Assembly: GCA_027491435.1 (NCBI GenBank)
Contig: JAOZFG010000004.1
Span: forward strand, 1 to 64,000
Direction: 5' to 3'
DNA from: Thermoproteota archaeon
Lineage (GTDB): Archaea > Korarchaeota > Korarchaeia > Korarchaeales > Korarchaeaceae
DNA: 64,000 nt
Position numbers and translations under genes: made by a program. Below are positions 42,208 through 51,885 of this stretch, piece after piece. Every line of letters begins with the position of its first letter. Within the stretch, counting starts at the first letter, position 1. The notes beneath the pieces were generated by a model. That model was not told where the DNA came from. It saw only the letters and a program-made list of their open reading frames with translations, and ran no database searches.

Positions 42208-42696
42208 TTGATCTCCAGGAGGACATCTAAAATACTGAGCTGGTCATGTGATGTTAAAATAATACCGAAAATAGACGTGTCTTCCGAAATATTGGGGATA
42301 AGGTTGTACAGGGACGTCGAAACGGAGGTTCCCAATTGGGTAGCCGAGGTTCTAATAAGGGAGGGCTTAGCTGACCCCGTCCCTCCCGAAGAAGACATCG
42401 GGAAACTTTTATTTAAGGAAAAAACCAGCATAACCTTATCCAAAGTTCCGTGTAATCTATATCAAATTATAAGGAAAGCTCTCATTGAAGGTGATGAGCT
42501 TAAGGAGAGAGACGCCAAGGAGCTCGTCAACAGAAGGCTTCACAAGATACTGACCTACTTGAGGATGTCTTTAATGCTGGAGGACCGGACTCCACCCAAA
42601 AACATACTACCAGAAGAGATGGTACTATACAAATTCTTGAGGGAGGCTATATTAGCCTGGCTCGACTCGTTTGTCGGGGAGAGAGGAGGAAAATGA
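42208..42696 (+). CDS. GINS complex subunit (Gins23-like)
   Basis: A 162-residue protein resembling archaeal Gins23. The N-terminal B-like domain has VPNWVAEVLIREGLADPVPPEE, and the helical A-like domain runs from about residue 80 to the end (LVNRRLHKILTYLRMSLM). It is encoded directly before MCM, the usual position of an archaeal GINS gene, with a 4-nt overlap. GINS joins MCM and Cdc45/RecJ in the replicative helicase. The start is TTG 42208. Sequence conservation is low, so the subtype assignment rests partly on position. Confidence 0.78.
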   Translation: MISRRTSKILSWSCDVKIIPKIDVSSEILGIRLYRDVETEVPNWVAEVLIREGLADPVPPEEDIGKLLFKEKTSITLSKVPCNLYQIIRKALIEGDELKERDAKELVNRRLHKILTYLRMSLMLEDRTPPKNILPEEMVLYKFLREAILAWLDSFVGERGGK

Positions 42697-45600
42697 GCGT
42701 AGCCGAATCTCTAAGGCCGGATGAGCTCGAAAGAAGATATAAGGAATTCATACTAAACTTCGTTGATAATGATGGCGAAGCCATATATCGCAAAAAGGTA
42801 GCCGACTTACTCGAGGAGAAAAGAAGGTCCTTATCTATAGATTGGTGGCACCTATACTCCACTTCATCTACCAGGGACTTGGCGGAGGACTTAATAGTCC
42901 ACCCCTCCACACACGTGGAGGCCGCCTCTAAGGCCCTGAGGTCCATAGTGATGGAGCAGTTAGGGGACCTCATATCGGAAGATCCATACAAATTATACAC
43001 GAAAATGCAATTTCACGTCAGATTTTACAATCTACCCTCCGAAATAACCATCAGGGAACTGTCTAAGTACAGCGTCGGACGACTAGTTGAGATAGAGGGT
43101 ATAGTGACTAGGACTTCGGACATATACGACATGCTGGTGAAAGCCGTCTACGTCTGTAACGTTTGTGGAAATGAAGAAGTCATAGATGTGGCTAAGGTAG
43201 GTAAATTCAAACCCCCTGATAAGTGCAGCGTATGTGGGGCAGAGAGGTCATTCAGGTTTGACCCCGAAAAAAGCGAGTTCATTAGATGGCAGGTGATAAG
43301 GGTTCAAGAGAGGCCAGAAGACCTTCCCCCTGGAATGATGCCAAAGCACGTTGATGCCATCCTCTATGACGACTTGGTAGACGAAGTAAAGCCCGGCGAC
43401 AGGGTCAAGCTCTCGGCCATTATTAAGCTGATGCCCGCCCGCGTGAAGGAAGATAAGACGGCTATGGGCCCCATATTCAAGAGATATCTGGAAATAGTTC
43501 ATATAGAGGTTCCGAATAAGGTTTACGAGAAGTTGGAGATAACTCCAGAGGATGAGGAGAGGATATTTGAACTATCCAAGAGGAGCGACCTAGAAGACCT
43601 CATAATAAAGTCGATAGCCCCGTCGATTCACGGGTGGGAACACGTCAAGAGAGCCATAGCTTACTCGCTCTTTGGCGGCAATCCTCAAGTGCTTCCAGAC
43701 GGTACTAAGGTGAGAGGGGAGATCAACATACTGCTGGTCGGAGATCCGGGCGTGGCCAAATGCATTTCCGGAGGGGAATACGTGATCACGGAAAAGGGCC
43801 TGATTTCGGCAGAAGACTTGTTCTCTTCATCCCCTGGTGACTTAAAAGAGTTAGATGACGGGGTGGCGAAGGAGGTCTCCTTCAAAGTGCTATCCCTAAA
43901 TGGTGAGGGGGAATTAGCTTGGACCAAGGCGAGAGCCATAGCTAAGAGGAGGCCCCTCACAGGGATGGTGGAAGTCCTAACTGATAGGGGCCTAAAGCTA
44001 AAGGTAACGACGACCCATCCTTTCCTAACTATAAGGGAAGGGAGATTGGTGTACGTAAGCGCCCAAGATCTGAAGAAGGGGGACTACATAGCCTCCATAG
44101 GTTACTTCAAGAGCTTAAATGGAGAAGAGGGGTCCCCTGAGGAGGAGGGCCTGTCCGCCCTCCTGGGGTTCTTAATAACCTCTAGGGTAAAGCACAACAG
44201 CTTCTACCTAACAATTAATGAAGAAGCTGCGGATTATCTGGAAAAAATTATAGATAAACTGAGGAAATTCGGGTATAAATTTAAGATAAGTAGGAGGAGG
44301 GAAGGGACCCGGTGTAAAGTAACTGTCCACTTACAGTCAGGTCACGAGCTGTCGCGTTTCCTCTCCTCATCGAACAGGTATAACAGAGCCATCCCGCTGG
44401 ATCTGCTACTTAAAAATAAAAGAAATGCATATAATTTCGTTAAGTCTCTAATAATATCTGCTGGTAAGAGGAGAAGACGTTCGATAATTCTACCTTCATT
44501 CGGTAGGAAGGGGGCTTTACAGATCTATATTGTTTCATCCTTCTTGGGGCTGCTCCCCAAGTTGGAGAGGGCCGGGTCTCTGTATAGGGTCAAGTTTTCT
44601 CTGAAGGGCGATGGTCTAGACATATCCAGCATAAGGTCAATCGACGATTCCAAGATCCCTGGGATAGGTGAAGCCATAAGAAGTGTCAGGAGAGCCTTAG
44701 GGCTCAGTCACAGGGACCTAGGCGTGAGCAGGTCCCAGCTCTCCCGGATTGAGCGAAATCTGTCCACACCTAGCAGGTCATTTATAGTAAACTTCCTTAA
44801 TAAAGTAATGGTAACATCCAAAGAAATTAAAGATTTAAAGGGAGAATTAATAACAATCATGGCAGCCAGCTCGCCATCCATCGTCTGGGATAAAGTGGTG
44901 GAGGTGAAGAGCGCCCCTGAGGAGAGCTGGGTGTATGACGTGGAGGTGAGAAATTACAACAACTTCGCGGCGTCCGGTTTAATAGTGCACAACAGTCAGC
45001 TCCTTAAATACGTCGCTCAGATATCGCCTAGAGGCCTTTACACAACTGGTAAGGGGTCAACGGCGGCCGGGTTAACGGCAGCAGTTGTAAGGGACTCCTC
45101 TACAGGGGGATGGACCTTAGAGGCAGGGGCACTCGTTCTAGCCGATAGGGGGGTTGCCTGTATCGACGAGTTTGACAAGATGAGCGAAGATGACAGGAGG
45201 GCCATTCACGAGGCCATGGAGCAACAGACTATATCTATAGCAAAGGCAGGCATAGTGGCCACGCTCAACGCCAGGACCACCGTAATTGCTGCATCCAACC
45301 CTAAGAAAGGTAGGTACGACCCCTACGAAAGTGTTGCAGACAACATAAACCTGCCCCCGACCATACTGTCCAGGTTTGACCTAGTCTTCATAATGAGGGA
45401 CATACCTGATAAGATGAGGGACAAGAGCATAGCTGAGCATATACTGGACACTAGGAGAGGCAAAAATCCCGAAGCGAAACCCCCGATAGAGATTGAGTTG
45501 CTTAAGAAGTATATAGCCTACGCAAAACAAAACATCAGGCCTATCCTGACTGAGGAGGCCGCAGATGAGATAATGAAGTTTTACATAGAGATGAGAGAGA

Positions 45601-46061
45601 AGAGCGGGAAGATCTCCAGCGAGGAGGGGATAATAGGCGAGACCATAGCGATAACCCCTAGACAGCTTGAGGCCCTCATCAGACTGAGTGAGGCCAGGGC
45701 TAAGTTACATCTAAGGAATGAGGTCACCGCTAACGACGCCAAGGCGGCCATAGAGCTTATGATGCACATGCTCTCTCAGGTAGGCTACGATTTCGCCTCT
45801 GGAGCCTATGATATAACGGGCTTCATGACAGGGGTCTCTTACTCTAAAGTTAAGAGAAAAGAGCTCCTCGTTAAGATAATAAACGAGTTATCCGATCAGT
45901 TCGAAGACGGGCTAATAGACAGGGACGTTCTCGTCAAGGAGGCTTCGGAAAGGTTATCTCTGCCAGGCGAGGTAGTGGAACAAATGCTAGGGGAGCTAAA
46001 GGGCGACGGTGTGATATATGAGCCTGAACCCGGAAGAGTAAAGCTTCTGGAGAGGGAGTAA
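42693..46061 (+). CDS. mcm: MCM replicative helicase with intein in the P loop
   Basis: An 1122-residue precursor. The MCM part has a zinc finger (C155, C158, C178, C181), the OB domain and the AAA+ module, whose Walker A GDPGVAK ends at residue 356. An intein (residues 357-767) interrupts it and is followed by SQLLKYVAQISPRG. Walker B IDEFDKM, sensor 1 AASNPKKGRYD, and the arginine finger LSRFDLVF come later, then a C-terminal winged helix. The spliced protein would have 711 residues, ordinary for MCM. Helicase activity needs intein removal because the ATP site is split. Confidence 0.96.
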   Translation: MSVAESLRPDELERRYKEFILNFVDNDGEAIYRKKVADLLEEKRRSLSIDWWHLYSTSSTRDLAEDLIVHPSTHVEAASKALRSIVMEQLGDLISEDPYKLYTKMQFHVRFYNLPSEITIRELSKYSVGRLVEIEGIVTRTSDIYDMLVKAVYVCNVCGNEEVIDVAKVGKFKPPDKCSVCGAERSFRFDPEKSEFIRWQVIRVQERPEDLPPGMMPKHVDAILYDDLVDEVKPGDRVKLSAIIKLMPARVKEDKTAMGPIFKRYLEIVHIEVPNKVYEKLEITPEDEERIFELSKRSDLEDLIIKSIAPSIHGWEHVKRAIAYSLFGGNPQVLPDGTKVRGEINILLVGDPGVAKCISGGEYVITEKGLISAEDLFSSSPGDLKELDDGVAKEVSFKVLSLNGEGELAWTKARAIAKRRPLTGMVEVLTDRGLKLKVTTTHPFLTIREGRLVYVSAQDLKKGDYIASIGYFKSLNGEEGSPEEEGLSALLGFLITSRVKHNSFYLTINEEAADYLEKIIDKLRKFGYKFKISRRREGTRCKVTVHLQSGHELSRFLSSSNRYNRAIPLDLLLKNKRNAYNFVKSLIISAGKRRRRSIILPSFGRKGALQIYIVSSFLGLLPKLERAGSLYRVKFSLKGDGLDISSIRSIDDSKIPGIGEAIRSVRRALGLSHRDLGVSRSQLSRIERNLSTPSRSFIVNFLNKVMVTSKEIKDLKGELITIMAASSPSIVWDKVVEVKSAPEESWVYDVEVRNYNNFAASGLIVHNSQLLKYVAQISPRGLYTTGKGSTAAGLTAAVVRDSSTGGWTLEAGALVLADRGVACIDEFDKMSEDDRRAIHEAMEQQTISIAKAGIVATLNARTTVIAASNPKKGRYDPYESVADNINLPPTILSRFDLVFIMRDIPDKMRDKSIAEHILDTRRGKNPEAKPPIEIELLKKYIAYAKQNIRPILTEEAADEIMKFYIEMREKSGKISSEEGIIGETIAITPRQLEALIRLSEARAKLHLRNEVTANDAKAAIELMMHMLSQVGYDFASGAYDITGFMTGVSYSKVKRKELLVKIINELSDQFEDGLIDRDVLVKEASERLSLPGEVVEQMLGELKGDGVIYEPEPGRVKLLERE
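43761..44993 (+). other. Intein within MCM Walker A
   Basis: A 411-residue intein lies between Lys356 and the Ser that completes GDPGVAKS. It begins with Cys1 (CISGGEYVITEKG), has the block-B type TTHPF segment, and ends in ASGLIVHN with +1 Ser. The two LAGLIDADG positions read LLGFLITSRVK (131-141) and VKSLIISAGKR (227-237), without the catalytic acids. A helix-turn-helix-like stretch (ALGLSHRDLGVSRSQLSRI, about 312-330) lies near the C-terminal half. Splicing appears intact; homing-endonuclease activity is probably lost. Confidence 0.93.
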
Positions 46062-46062
46062 C

Positions 46063-48171
46063 TTGTCTCTAGAGCTAGTAGCTCCTTTACTGGAAAGGCT
46101 AGGGGTTAAGGAGCTATATCCCACTCAGAGAGAGATCCTGGAGAGGGGCTTGATTGATTCGGGGAACTTTGTACTGGCAGCGCCCACAGCTTCCGGAAAA
46201 ACGCTCGTTGCGGAAATGATAATGTACAGAGAGCTCGTTAAAGGGGGAAAGGTAATATACTTATCCCCTCTTAGGGCGTTAGCTTCAGAGAAGTATGAGG
46301 AATTCAGCTCTATATTCGAACATCCTGTTAGGCTCTCCATAGGGGATTACGACTCGTCTGAGAAACCCCTATCTAAGTACGACGTCATAGTGATGACTTA
46401 CGAGAAGTTTGACTCGCTAATAAGACACTCCCCTAAGTGGTTAGACGACGTCTCCCTGCTGGTAATGGACGAAATACATTATGTGGGGGACCCTCACAGG
46501 GGTCCAGCTATAGAGATGTCCATATCTACCTTCATGACGGATCACCCGAGTTCTAGGAGGGTGGCCTTAAGCGCTACCATCTCCAACTTGGAGGAGATCA
46601 GTGAATGGCTCAGAGCGGTTCCGATAAAGGTTGAGTGGAGGCCTGTACCCCTAAGGGTGGGCGTATACGTACCGGGAGGATTGCTCTACAGGGATGGCTC
46701 TTTTGAGAGCTTAGGTCCAGGAGAGCCGACCTTATCAATAACCCAGAGGAGCCTGTCCAACGGAGGTCAAGTCATAATATTCTATAATAGGCGCTCAGAT
46801 ACGATATCAGCGGCCAGTAAACTGGCTCAAAAGTTAAAAATAAGCACGGATAGTGTTAGGGCCTTCGAGCTGTCCGAGAGGATAAAGTCGACGGATCCCG
46901 GGTCTAAGTTGGTATCCAAGCTAGCTGAATTAGTCAAGTCAGGAGTTGCCTTCCACCACGCCGGTCTCAGCCATGAGGCCAGGAGGATCGTTGAAGTCGG
47001 GTTTAGGGAGGGGACGATAAAGGTGATAACAGCGACGCCGACTCTGGCAGCCGGAGTCAACCTACCGGCCAGGACTGTGATAATAAGGTCTTACATGAGG
47101 TATGACAGGCATTTGGGCAGGATGGCCCCTATTTCCGTTATGGAGTTTTGGCAAATGGCGGGGAGGGCGGGAAGGCCTAGGTTCGACGAGTATGGTGAGG
47201 CTTTTCTGATATCCAAAAGTCCCGAAGAGGCCGACGAGTTATTCAGAATGTACGTCAACTCTGAGCCTGAACCCGTTAAATCTTCTCTACAAGAGTTCAG
47301 TAATTTATTGTCCCACATACTCGCACTGATATCGGTTAAAGGGCCCATAACCCTGGAGGGCATAATTGAAGTGTTTAACAGGACCCTCCTGGCGGTGCAG
47401 GGGGGTGTAGAGAGAGTAAAGGATGTCATACCTAGAGCGATAAATGAACTAGAAGCCGATGAGTTCGTGAGACACGATAATAACTTTTATGAGCCTACCA
47501 AGGTTGGAAAGAGAGTATCTGAACTCTACATAGATCCTAAGACAGCTAAGCTGATGATAAAAGCCCTCAATAAGGTGGAATACGTGGAAGAGAGGCCCGT
47601 ACTCCTGTTTATCTCCACACTGCAGGAGATGCCTAGGGTCTCTCTGTCCAGGTCAAGAGCAGATTTCCTGGAGGAAGAAGCCGATTCCACAGAATTACTC
47701 ATCCCCCTGTACGATTTGCCCATCTCAACCTTAAGGGAGCTGCTACAAGCCATGAAATCCGCTCTATCTCTTGAGATGTGGATAGAGGAGGAACCCGAAG
47801 GTAGGATAGAGGAGAGGGTTGGGGTGGAGCCTGGGGATCTTAGGGTGATAGTGGACACCGCTACCTGGCTAACTTACTCCTTCTCTGAAATAGCTAGGAT
47901 TTTAGGCTATGATAACTCCTCTAAAATCCTAAAGAAGCTAGCTAAGAGGATAAAACACGGGATAAGAGAGGAGCTCATAGAGTTAGTTCAAATAGAGGGG
48001 GTAGGAAGGAGGAGGGCCAGGGTCTTGTTTGAAGCTGGATATCAGACGATTAAAGACCTATGTGAAGCTGACCCCGCGAGCTTGGCCGGCCTTCCCCTTA
48101 TAGGGGTTAAGCTAGCTGAGAAGATTGTCGAAGGGGCGAGGTCGATGTGCCATGCCGGTTCATCCAATTGA
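46063..48171 (+). CDS. hel308: Hel308-type DNA helicase
   Basis: A 702-residue Ski2-like superfamily 2 helicase. Q-motif region YPTQREIL, Walker A LAAPTASGKTLVAEM, DEIH box VMDEIHYVGDPHRGP, motif III LSATISNLEE, motif VI QMAGRAGRPRFDEYGEA are intact. The C-terminal helix-hairpin-helix (VQIEGVGRRRARVLFEAGY) is typical of Hel308. It unwinds lagging-strand forks during repair. TTG 46063 starts it 1 nt after MCM, so it is likely co-transcribed with the replicative helicase. Confidence 0.95.
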   Translation: MSLELVAPLLERLGVKELYPTQREILERGLIDSGNFVLAAPTASGKTLVAEMIMYRELVKGGKVIYLSPLRALASEKYEEFSSIFEHPVRLSIGDYDSSEKPLSKYDVIVMTYEKFDSLIRHSPKWLDDVSLLVMDEIHYVGDPHRGPAIEMSISTFMTDHPSSRRVALSATISNLEEISEWLRAVPIKVEWRPVPLRVGVYVPGGLLYRDGSFESLGPGEPTLSITQRSLSNGGQVIIFYNRRSDTISAASKLAQKLKISTDSVRAFELSERIKSTDPGSKLVSKLAELVKSGVAFHHAGLSHEARRIVEVGFREGTIKVITATPTLAAGVNLPARTVIIRSYMRYDRHLGRMAPISVMEFWQMAGRAGRPRFDEYGEAFLISKSPEEADELFRMYVNSEPEPVKSSLQEFSNLLSHILALISVKGPITLEGIIEVFNRTLLAVQGGVERVKDVIPRAINELEADEFVRHDNNFYEPTKVGKRVSELYIDPKTAKLMIKALNKVEYVEERPVLLFISTLQEMPRVSLSRSRADFLEEEADSTELLIPLYDLPISTLRELLQAMKSALSLEMWIEEEPEGRIEERVGVEPGDLRVIVDTATWLTYSFSEIARILGYDNSSKILKKLAKRIKHGIREELIELVQIEGVGRRRARVLFEAGYQTIKDLCEADPASLAGLPLIGVKLAEKIVEGARSMCHAGSSN

Positions 48172-49519
48172 TTACAGGTATGGGAGCGATGAGATTAGAA
48201 GAATCTTCGACGTGGAGAACCGGATTAAGCTGATGGCCAGAGTAGAGGCGGCACTAGCCCAGGCTCAAGCAGAACTAGGAATAATCCCTCATGAGGCGGC
48301 CGAAGAGATAAGAAAAGCCGCTGAGCAGGTCACCTACGAAGAGGTCAAGGAGGTAGAGAGGGTCATAGGTCATGAAACCATGGCGCTGGTGAAGGTGTTG
48401 TCGAAGAAGTCAGGAGAGTACGGGAAATACGTCCACTTGGGGGCTACCTCGAACGATATACTGGACACGGCGATGGCCATTCAGATAAAGGATGCCGGTT
48501 GCGTCCTAGTAAGGAAAGCCCTCGATCTCCTAAAGGTCATCGTGAAAAGGGGACGAGAATCCTATGATGTCGTTCAGCTAGGCAGGACTCACGGTATGGC
48601 AGCAGACCCAATAACTTTCGGCTTTAAGATGGCCTATTGGTCTTACATGATCCGAAACTCCATAGGTAGGCTAGTTGAGGCCGTTAAGGCCGCATCCAAG
48701 GGCAAGATGTCGGGGGCTGTAGGAACAATGGCAGCTTTCTCCCTCTTGTGCAGGGACCCGAGGAGGATTCAAAGCAGAGTGATGGAAATTCTAGGGATTG
48801 AAGCTGCCGACGTATCTACACAGATAGTGCCCAGAGACGGACTAGCCCAATTAATAACCTCGATTGCGATATTCTCCTCGGTCTTGGACGCCATAGCTAA
48901 TGAGATAAGGAACCTGCAGAGGGTTGAAATAGGTGAAGTACAAGAGCCATTCAGAGCAGAGTCACAAGTTGGATCGAGCACGATGCCCCATAAGAGGAAC
49001 CCGGTCATGAGCGAGAAGGTATGCGGTCTAGCTAAAGTGATCAGGGGGTTAGTCCTAACCTCCTTAGAGAATGTAGTGCTTGAACATGAGAGAGATCTTA
49101 CCAACAGCTCCGCGGAGAGGTGCATGTTACCGGAGGTAATGCTACTCTTCGACGAACAACTAACTACCTTGACTAAGGTGATAAAGGGACTCAAAATTAA
49201 CGAGGATAAAATGAGGGAAAACCTGATAAAATTCGGTGAGATGGCCACAGCCGAGAGGGTTATGATGGAACTTTTTAGGAAAGGCTTGGGCAGACAAGAG
49301 GCACATGAATTAGTGAGACGTGCCGCCATGAGGGCCTACGAATCAGGTAAGTCATTTAAGGATTCGTTGCTTGAGGAGAAGGTGGTATCGAAGTACTTGG
49401 ATGAAGAGAGGCTGAGGAAGCTCACAGACCCGACAAATTATCTAGGGATCAGCAAGGAGATTGCCCTAGAGGAGTTCGAGAGGGCGGACGAATTCATCAA
49501 GGGTGTTTCATGTGAATGA
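48152..49519 (+). CDS. purB: Adenylosuccinate lyase
   Basis: From ATG 48152 the protein has 455 residues (MPVHPIDYRYGSDEIRRIF, the usual start). A longer frame to 48125 adds nine residues with no family match and deepens the overlap with hel308. The fumarase/aspartase signature GSSTMPHKRNPV, the HLGATSNDILDT segment with its catalytic His, and GRTHGMAADP are all present. It acts twice in purine synthesis. The 3' end overlaps the aCPSF2 gene by 17 nt. Confidence 0.95.
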   Translation: MPVHPIDYRYGSDEIRRIFDVENRIKLMARVEAALAQAQAELGIIPHEAAEEIRKAAEQVTYEEVKEVERVIGHETMALVKVLSKKSGEYGKYVHLGATSNDILDTAMAIQIKDAGCVLVRKALDLLKVIVKRGRESYDVVQLGRTHGMAADPITFGFKMAYWSYMIRNSIGRLVEAVKAASKGKMSGAVGTMAAFSLLCRDPRRIQSRVMEILGIEAADVSTQIVPRDGLAQLITSIAIFSSVLDAIANEIRNLQRVEIGEVQEPFRAESQVGSSTMPHKRNPVMSEKVCGLAKVIRGLVLTSLENVVLEHERDLTNSSAERCMLPEVMLLFDEQLTTLTKVIKGLKINEDKMRENLIKFGEMATAERVMMELFRKGLGRQEAHELVRRAAMRAYESGKSFKDSLLEEKVVSKYLDEERLRKLTDPTNYLGISKEIALEEFERADEFIKGVSCE

Positions 49520-50840
49520 CGGACTGTACTTGAGGTTTTTGGGCGCCGCTAGAGAAGTCGGCAGATCTAGCGTGGAGCTCTATTACCGCGGTACCAGGGT
49601 AATCCTGGACTCTGGGGTGAACTTAGGGGCTTCCTTGGAAGACCGATTTCCAGTGGACCCGGAAGGGCCAGTGGATGCAGTTTTACTGACTCATGCCCAC
49701 CTAGATCACTCCGGATACACCCCTAAGCTGGTTAAGGAGAACGATTGCCCAATATACGCCACTCCCCCCACTAGAGACGTCTCAGAGATACTGTTGATAG
49801 ATTACCTGAACCTTTACCCCAAGGAAGAGGGCAAGCCTTTTGAGCACAGGGACATAATGGCTCTAAGGAAGAAGGAGAAGCTCATCCAATACTATGCTCC
49901 CTCTCAGGTGGGCGACGTCGAATTCATTCCATTCAGCGCAGGTCACGTTCTAGGCTCAGCTATGTTCCTGATAAAGACTGACCATGGGAATATACTTTAC
50001 ACAGGAGATATAAACACAACTGGCACTAGGACGCTTAGGGGGGCCGACACCAACCTTCCGGAAGTGAACTACTTGATAATAGAGTCCACCTACGGCGGGA
50101 ACCAGGACATCCACCCATCTAGGAAGAAGGTAGAGAAGCAGTTTGTGGAGAACATAAGGGAGACGTTGTTATCTGGAGGCGTGGTTATCATACCAGCATT
50201 TGCCTTGGGAAGGGCTCAGGAGGTTATTCTGACGCTAATCCACTACCTGGAGTCGGGTAAACTTCCAGAAGTTCCCATCTTCGTCGATGGGATGATAAGG
50301 GAGGTAAGCAAGATATACTCCCTATACTGGTCCTGGTTGCGCCCCGAGCTACAAAGGAGGGTAAGACAGAGCAAGAGGAGCGTATTTGACCACAAGGCCA
50401 TAGAAGAGGTGAGGAACAGAGACGAGATCCTGGAGCTCACAGAACCCTTCATAGTGGTTACTACCTCGGGCATGCTTCAAGGGGGGCCAGTGATCATATA
50501 TCTGAAGAAGTTCGCAGGGGATAAGAGAAACCTGATCTATCTTACCGGTTATCAGGTTAAGGGGACGAGGGGGAGGATGCTCCTGGACGGGATTAGGGAG
50601 ATACCCCTGTCGGATGACGAGAAGATAGTGGTAGAGGCCAGGGTGGAGTTCGCCGACTTCTCCGCTCACTCAGATCAATCAGGCCTATTAGGATTCATAT
50701 CTAAGCTTAAAGGACTTAAAGAGGTTATTCTAGTCCACGGAGAGTATTCCAAGATGATAGACCTCAGGGAGAAACTCAGGAGGAGGGGGATAGCCACCTT
50801 CATACCCTCCATAGGGGAAAAGGTATACCTCAACTACTAA
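49503..50840 (+). CDS. Beta-CASP ribonuclease, aCPSF2-like
   Basis: A 445-residue metallo-beta-lactamase/beta-CASP protein. Motif 2 is HAHLDH (TPKLVKENDCPIY follows), with GHVLGSAMF, YTGDINTTGTRTL, and beta-CASP segments PAFALGRAQEVI, VTTSGMLQGGPV, FADFSAHSDQSGLLGF and LVHGEYSKM. It lacks N-terminal KH domains, so it is aCPSF2 rather than aCPSF1. Archaeal members act as endo- or 5'-3' exonucleases in mRNA decay or rRNA maturation. The start GTG 49503 lies inside the purB end. Confidence 0.88.
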   Translation: MFHVNDGLYLRFLGAAREVGRSSVELYYRGTRVILDSGVNLGASLEDRFPVDPEGPVDAVLLTHAHLDHSGYTPKLVKENDCPIYATPPTRDVSEILLIDYLNLYPKEEGKPFEHRDIMALRKKEKLIQYYAPSQVGDVEFIPFSAGHVLGSAMFLIKTDHGNILYTGDINTTGTRTLRGADTNLPEVNYLIIESTYGGNQDIHPSRKKVEKQFVENIRETLLSGGVVIIPAFALGRAQEVILTLIHYLESGKLPEVPIFVDGMIREVSKIYSLYWSWLRPELQRRVRQSKRSVFDHKAIEEVRNRDEILELTEPFIVVTTSGMLQGGPVIIYLKKFAGDKRNLIYLTGYQVKGTRGRMLLDGIREIPLSDDEKIVVEARVEFADFSAHSDQSGLLGFISKLKGLKEVILVHGEYSKMIDLREKLRRRGIATFIPSIGEKVYLNY

Positions 50841-50902
50841 CCACTTATTACGTCTGGAACCCTTGCATTTTATCGTGAGAGGAGGGTTCAACACGAGAGA
50901 GA

Positions 50903-51556
50903 ATGATAATAGAAACTAGGAAGAACGGGTTCCTCCAGAAATTATTCGGTGGACTGTTCAAGAAGAGTAAGAAGATAAGGCTGGGGATCTACGGACCGGT
51001 CAACTCAGGGAAGACCACCTTGGCTAATAGGATATGCATGGACTTCGTCGGGGAGAAGCTGGGTACAGTTAGCAGGATACCACACGAAACTAGGAGCGTT
51101 AACGTAAAGGAAAATGTAGTACTTAGGCTGAAAAACGGGAACACCCTCACAATGGACGTGATAGACACCCCTGGAATAGCCACCAGGATAACTTACAGGA
51201 CCTTCCTCAGGTACGGCTTCAAGAAGGAGGAAGCCATGAGGAGGGCCTCTGAAGCCGCTAAGGGGGTTGTAGAGGCCATAAGGTCTATGGATCAAGTTGA
51301 TATGGCTCTTTTAGTTATAGACTCGTCTAAAGATCCAACCTCTCAGATAAACTGGGTCATAGCAGGGAACTTAAAGGCTAAAGGGGTGCCTCACATAATA
51401 GTCGCGAATAAGATAGATTTACCCTACTCCAAGCCCAGGAGAGTTTCCTTGGCCTTTCCGGACACCCCAGTAGTTCCTATATCCGCCCTTCTTGGAGATA
51501 ACATGGAGTTGCTTTACAGGGAGATTTACGAGATGGCCACGAGGGGAAGGAGATGA
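50903..51556 (+). CDS. Era-like GTPase
   Basis: A 217-residue small GTPase. After a basic N-terminal part (residues 7-25), G1 is GPVNSGKT at 31-38, G3 DVIDTPGIATRI, G4 NKID, and G5 PISALLG. Archaeal genomes commonly pair this protein with a zinc-ribbon gene; here that gene overlaps it by 4 nt. The family's role is unknown, but its Era relatives act in ribosome assembly. There is no KH domain, unlike bacterial Era. The start is ATG 50903. Confidence 0.87.
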   Translation: MIIETRKNGFLQKLFGGLFKKSKKIRLGIYGPVNSGKTTLANRICMDFVGEKLGTVSRIPHETRSVNVKENVVLRLKNGNTLTMDVIDTPGIATRITYRTFLRYGFKKEEAMRRASEAAKGVVEAIRSMDQVDMALLVIDSSKDPTSQINWVIAGNLKAKGVPHIIVANKIDLPYSKPRRVSLAFPDTPVVPISALLGDNMELLYREIYEMATRGRR

Positions 51557-51885
51557 TAAGAACCCTAATGATCTGCAGGTCCTGTGGCTATAGCATGGAG
51601 ATATCCATAGACAACACCCCAGAAGTCTGTCCCAGATGTGGATCAACTAGGCTGGAAATATTGGCCTATAGGAGCATAAACATGGAAGATCTCTTTGAAG
51701 AGTCACAGGAAGAAGCCTCAGGAGAAAGGCCTCTACTAGCTGAAGATGAGCATGTGTTCATAACTAAAGTTTCGGAGGGGGAGTGGGAAGTCGATCTAGG
51801 TAAGGTTTTCTCGGATGACGTCTCAATAGCCGAGCTTGAGCCCGGGGAGTATGAGATAGTGTTCTATAAGATTAAGAGGATTTAA
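51553..51885 (+). CDS. Zinc-ribbon protein partner of Era-like GTPase
   Basis: A 110-residue protein with a zinc ribbon at the N terminus: C-R-S-C-G (about 8-12) and C-P-R-C-G (about 27-31). An acidic linker (MEDLFEESQEEASGE) precedes a small C-terminal domain (DLGKVFSDDVSIAELEPGEYEIVFY). Its 4-nt overlap with the Era-like gene and its family pairing suggest the two work together, possibly on RNA. The 3' end overlaps the convergent trmI gene by 4 nt. Confidence 0.8.
   Translation: MIRTLMICRSCGYSMEISIDNTPEVCPRCGSTRLEILAYRSINMEDLFEESQEEASGERPLLAEDEHVFITKVSEGEWEVDLGKVFSDDVSIAELEPGEYEIVFYKIKRI

Noticed and set aside
42647-43000. Open frame antisense to the MCM start
   Set aside because: It runs opposite conserved MCM sequence and shows no ribosome site or family likeness.
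43761-44993. The MCM insertion as a mobile DNA element or second gene
   Set aside because: It is in frame, has intein splicing residues at both ends, and shows no terminal repeats or transposase.
48125-48151. Nine-codon extension of PurB
   Set aside because: The conserved start is MPVHPIDYRYGS at 48152; the extension lies in hel308 coding sequence.
50243-50669. Overlapping antisense frames in the aCPSF2 gene
   Set aside because: They oppose conserved beta-CASP motifs and resemble no known protein.
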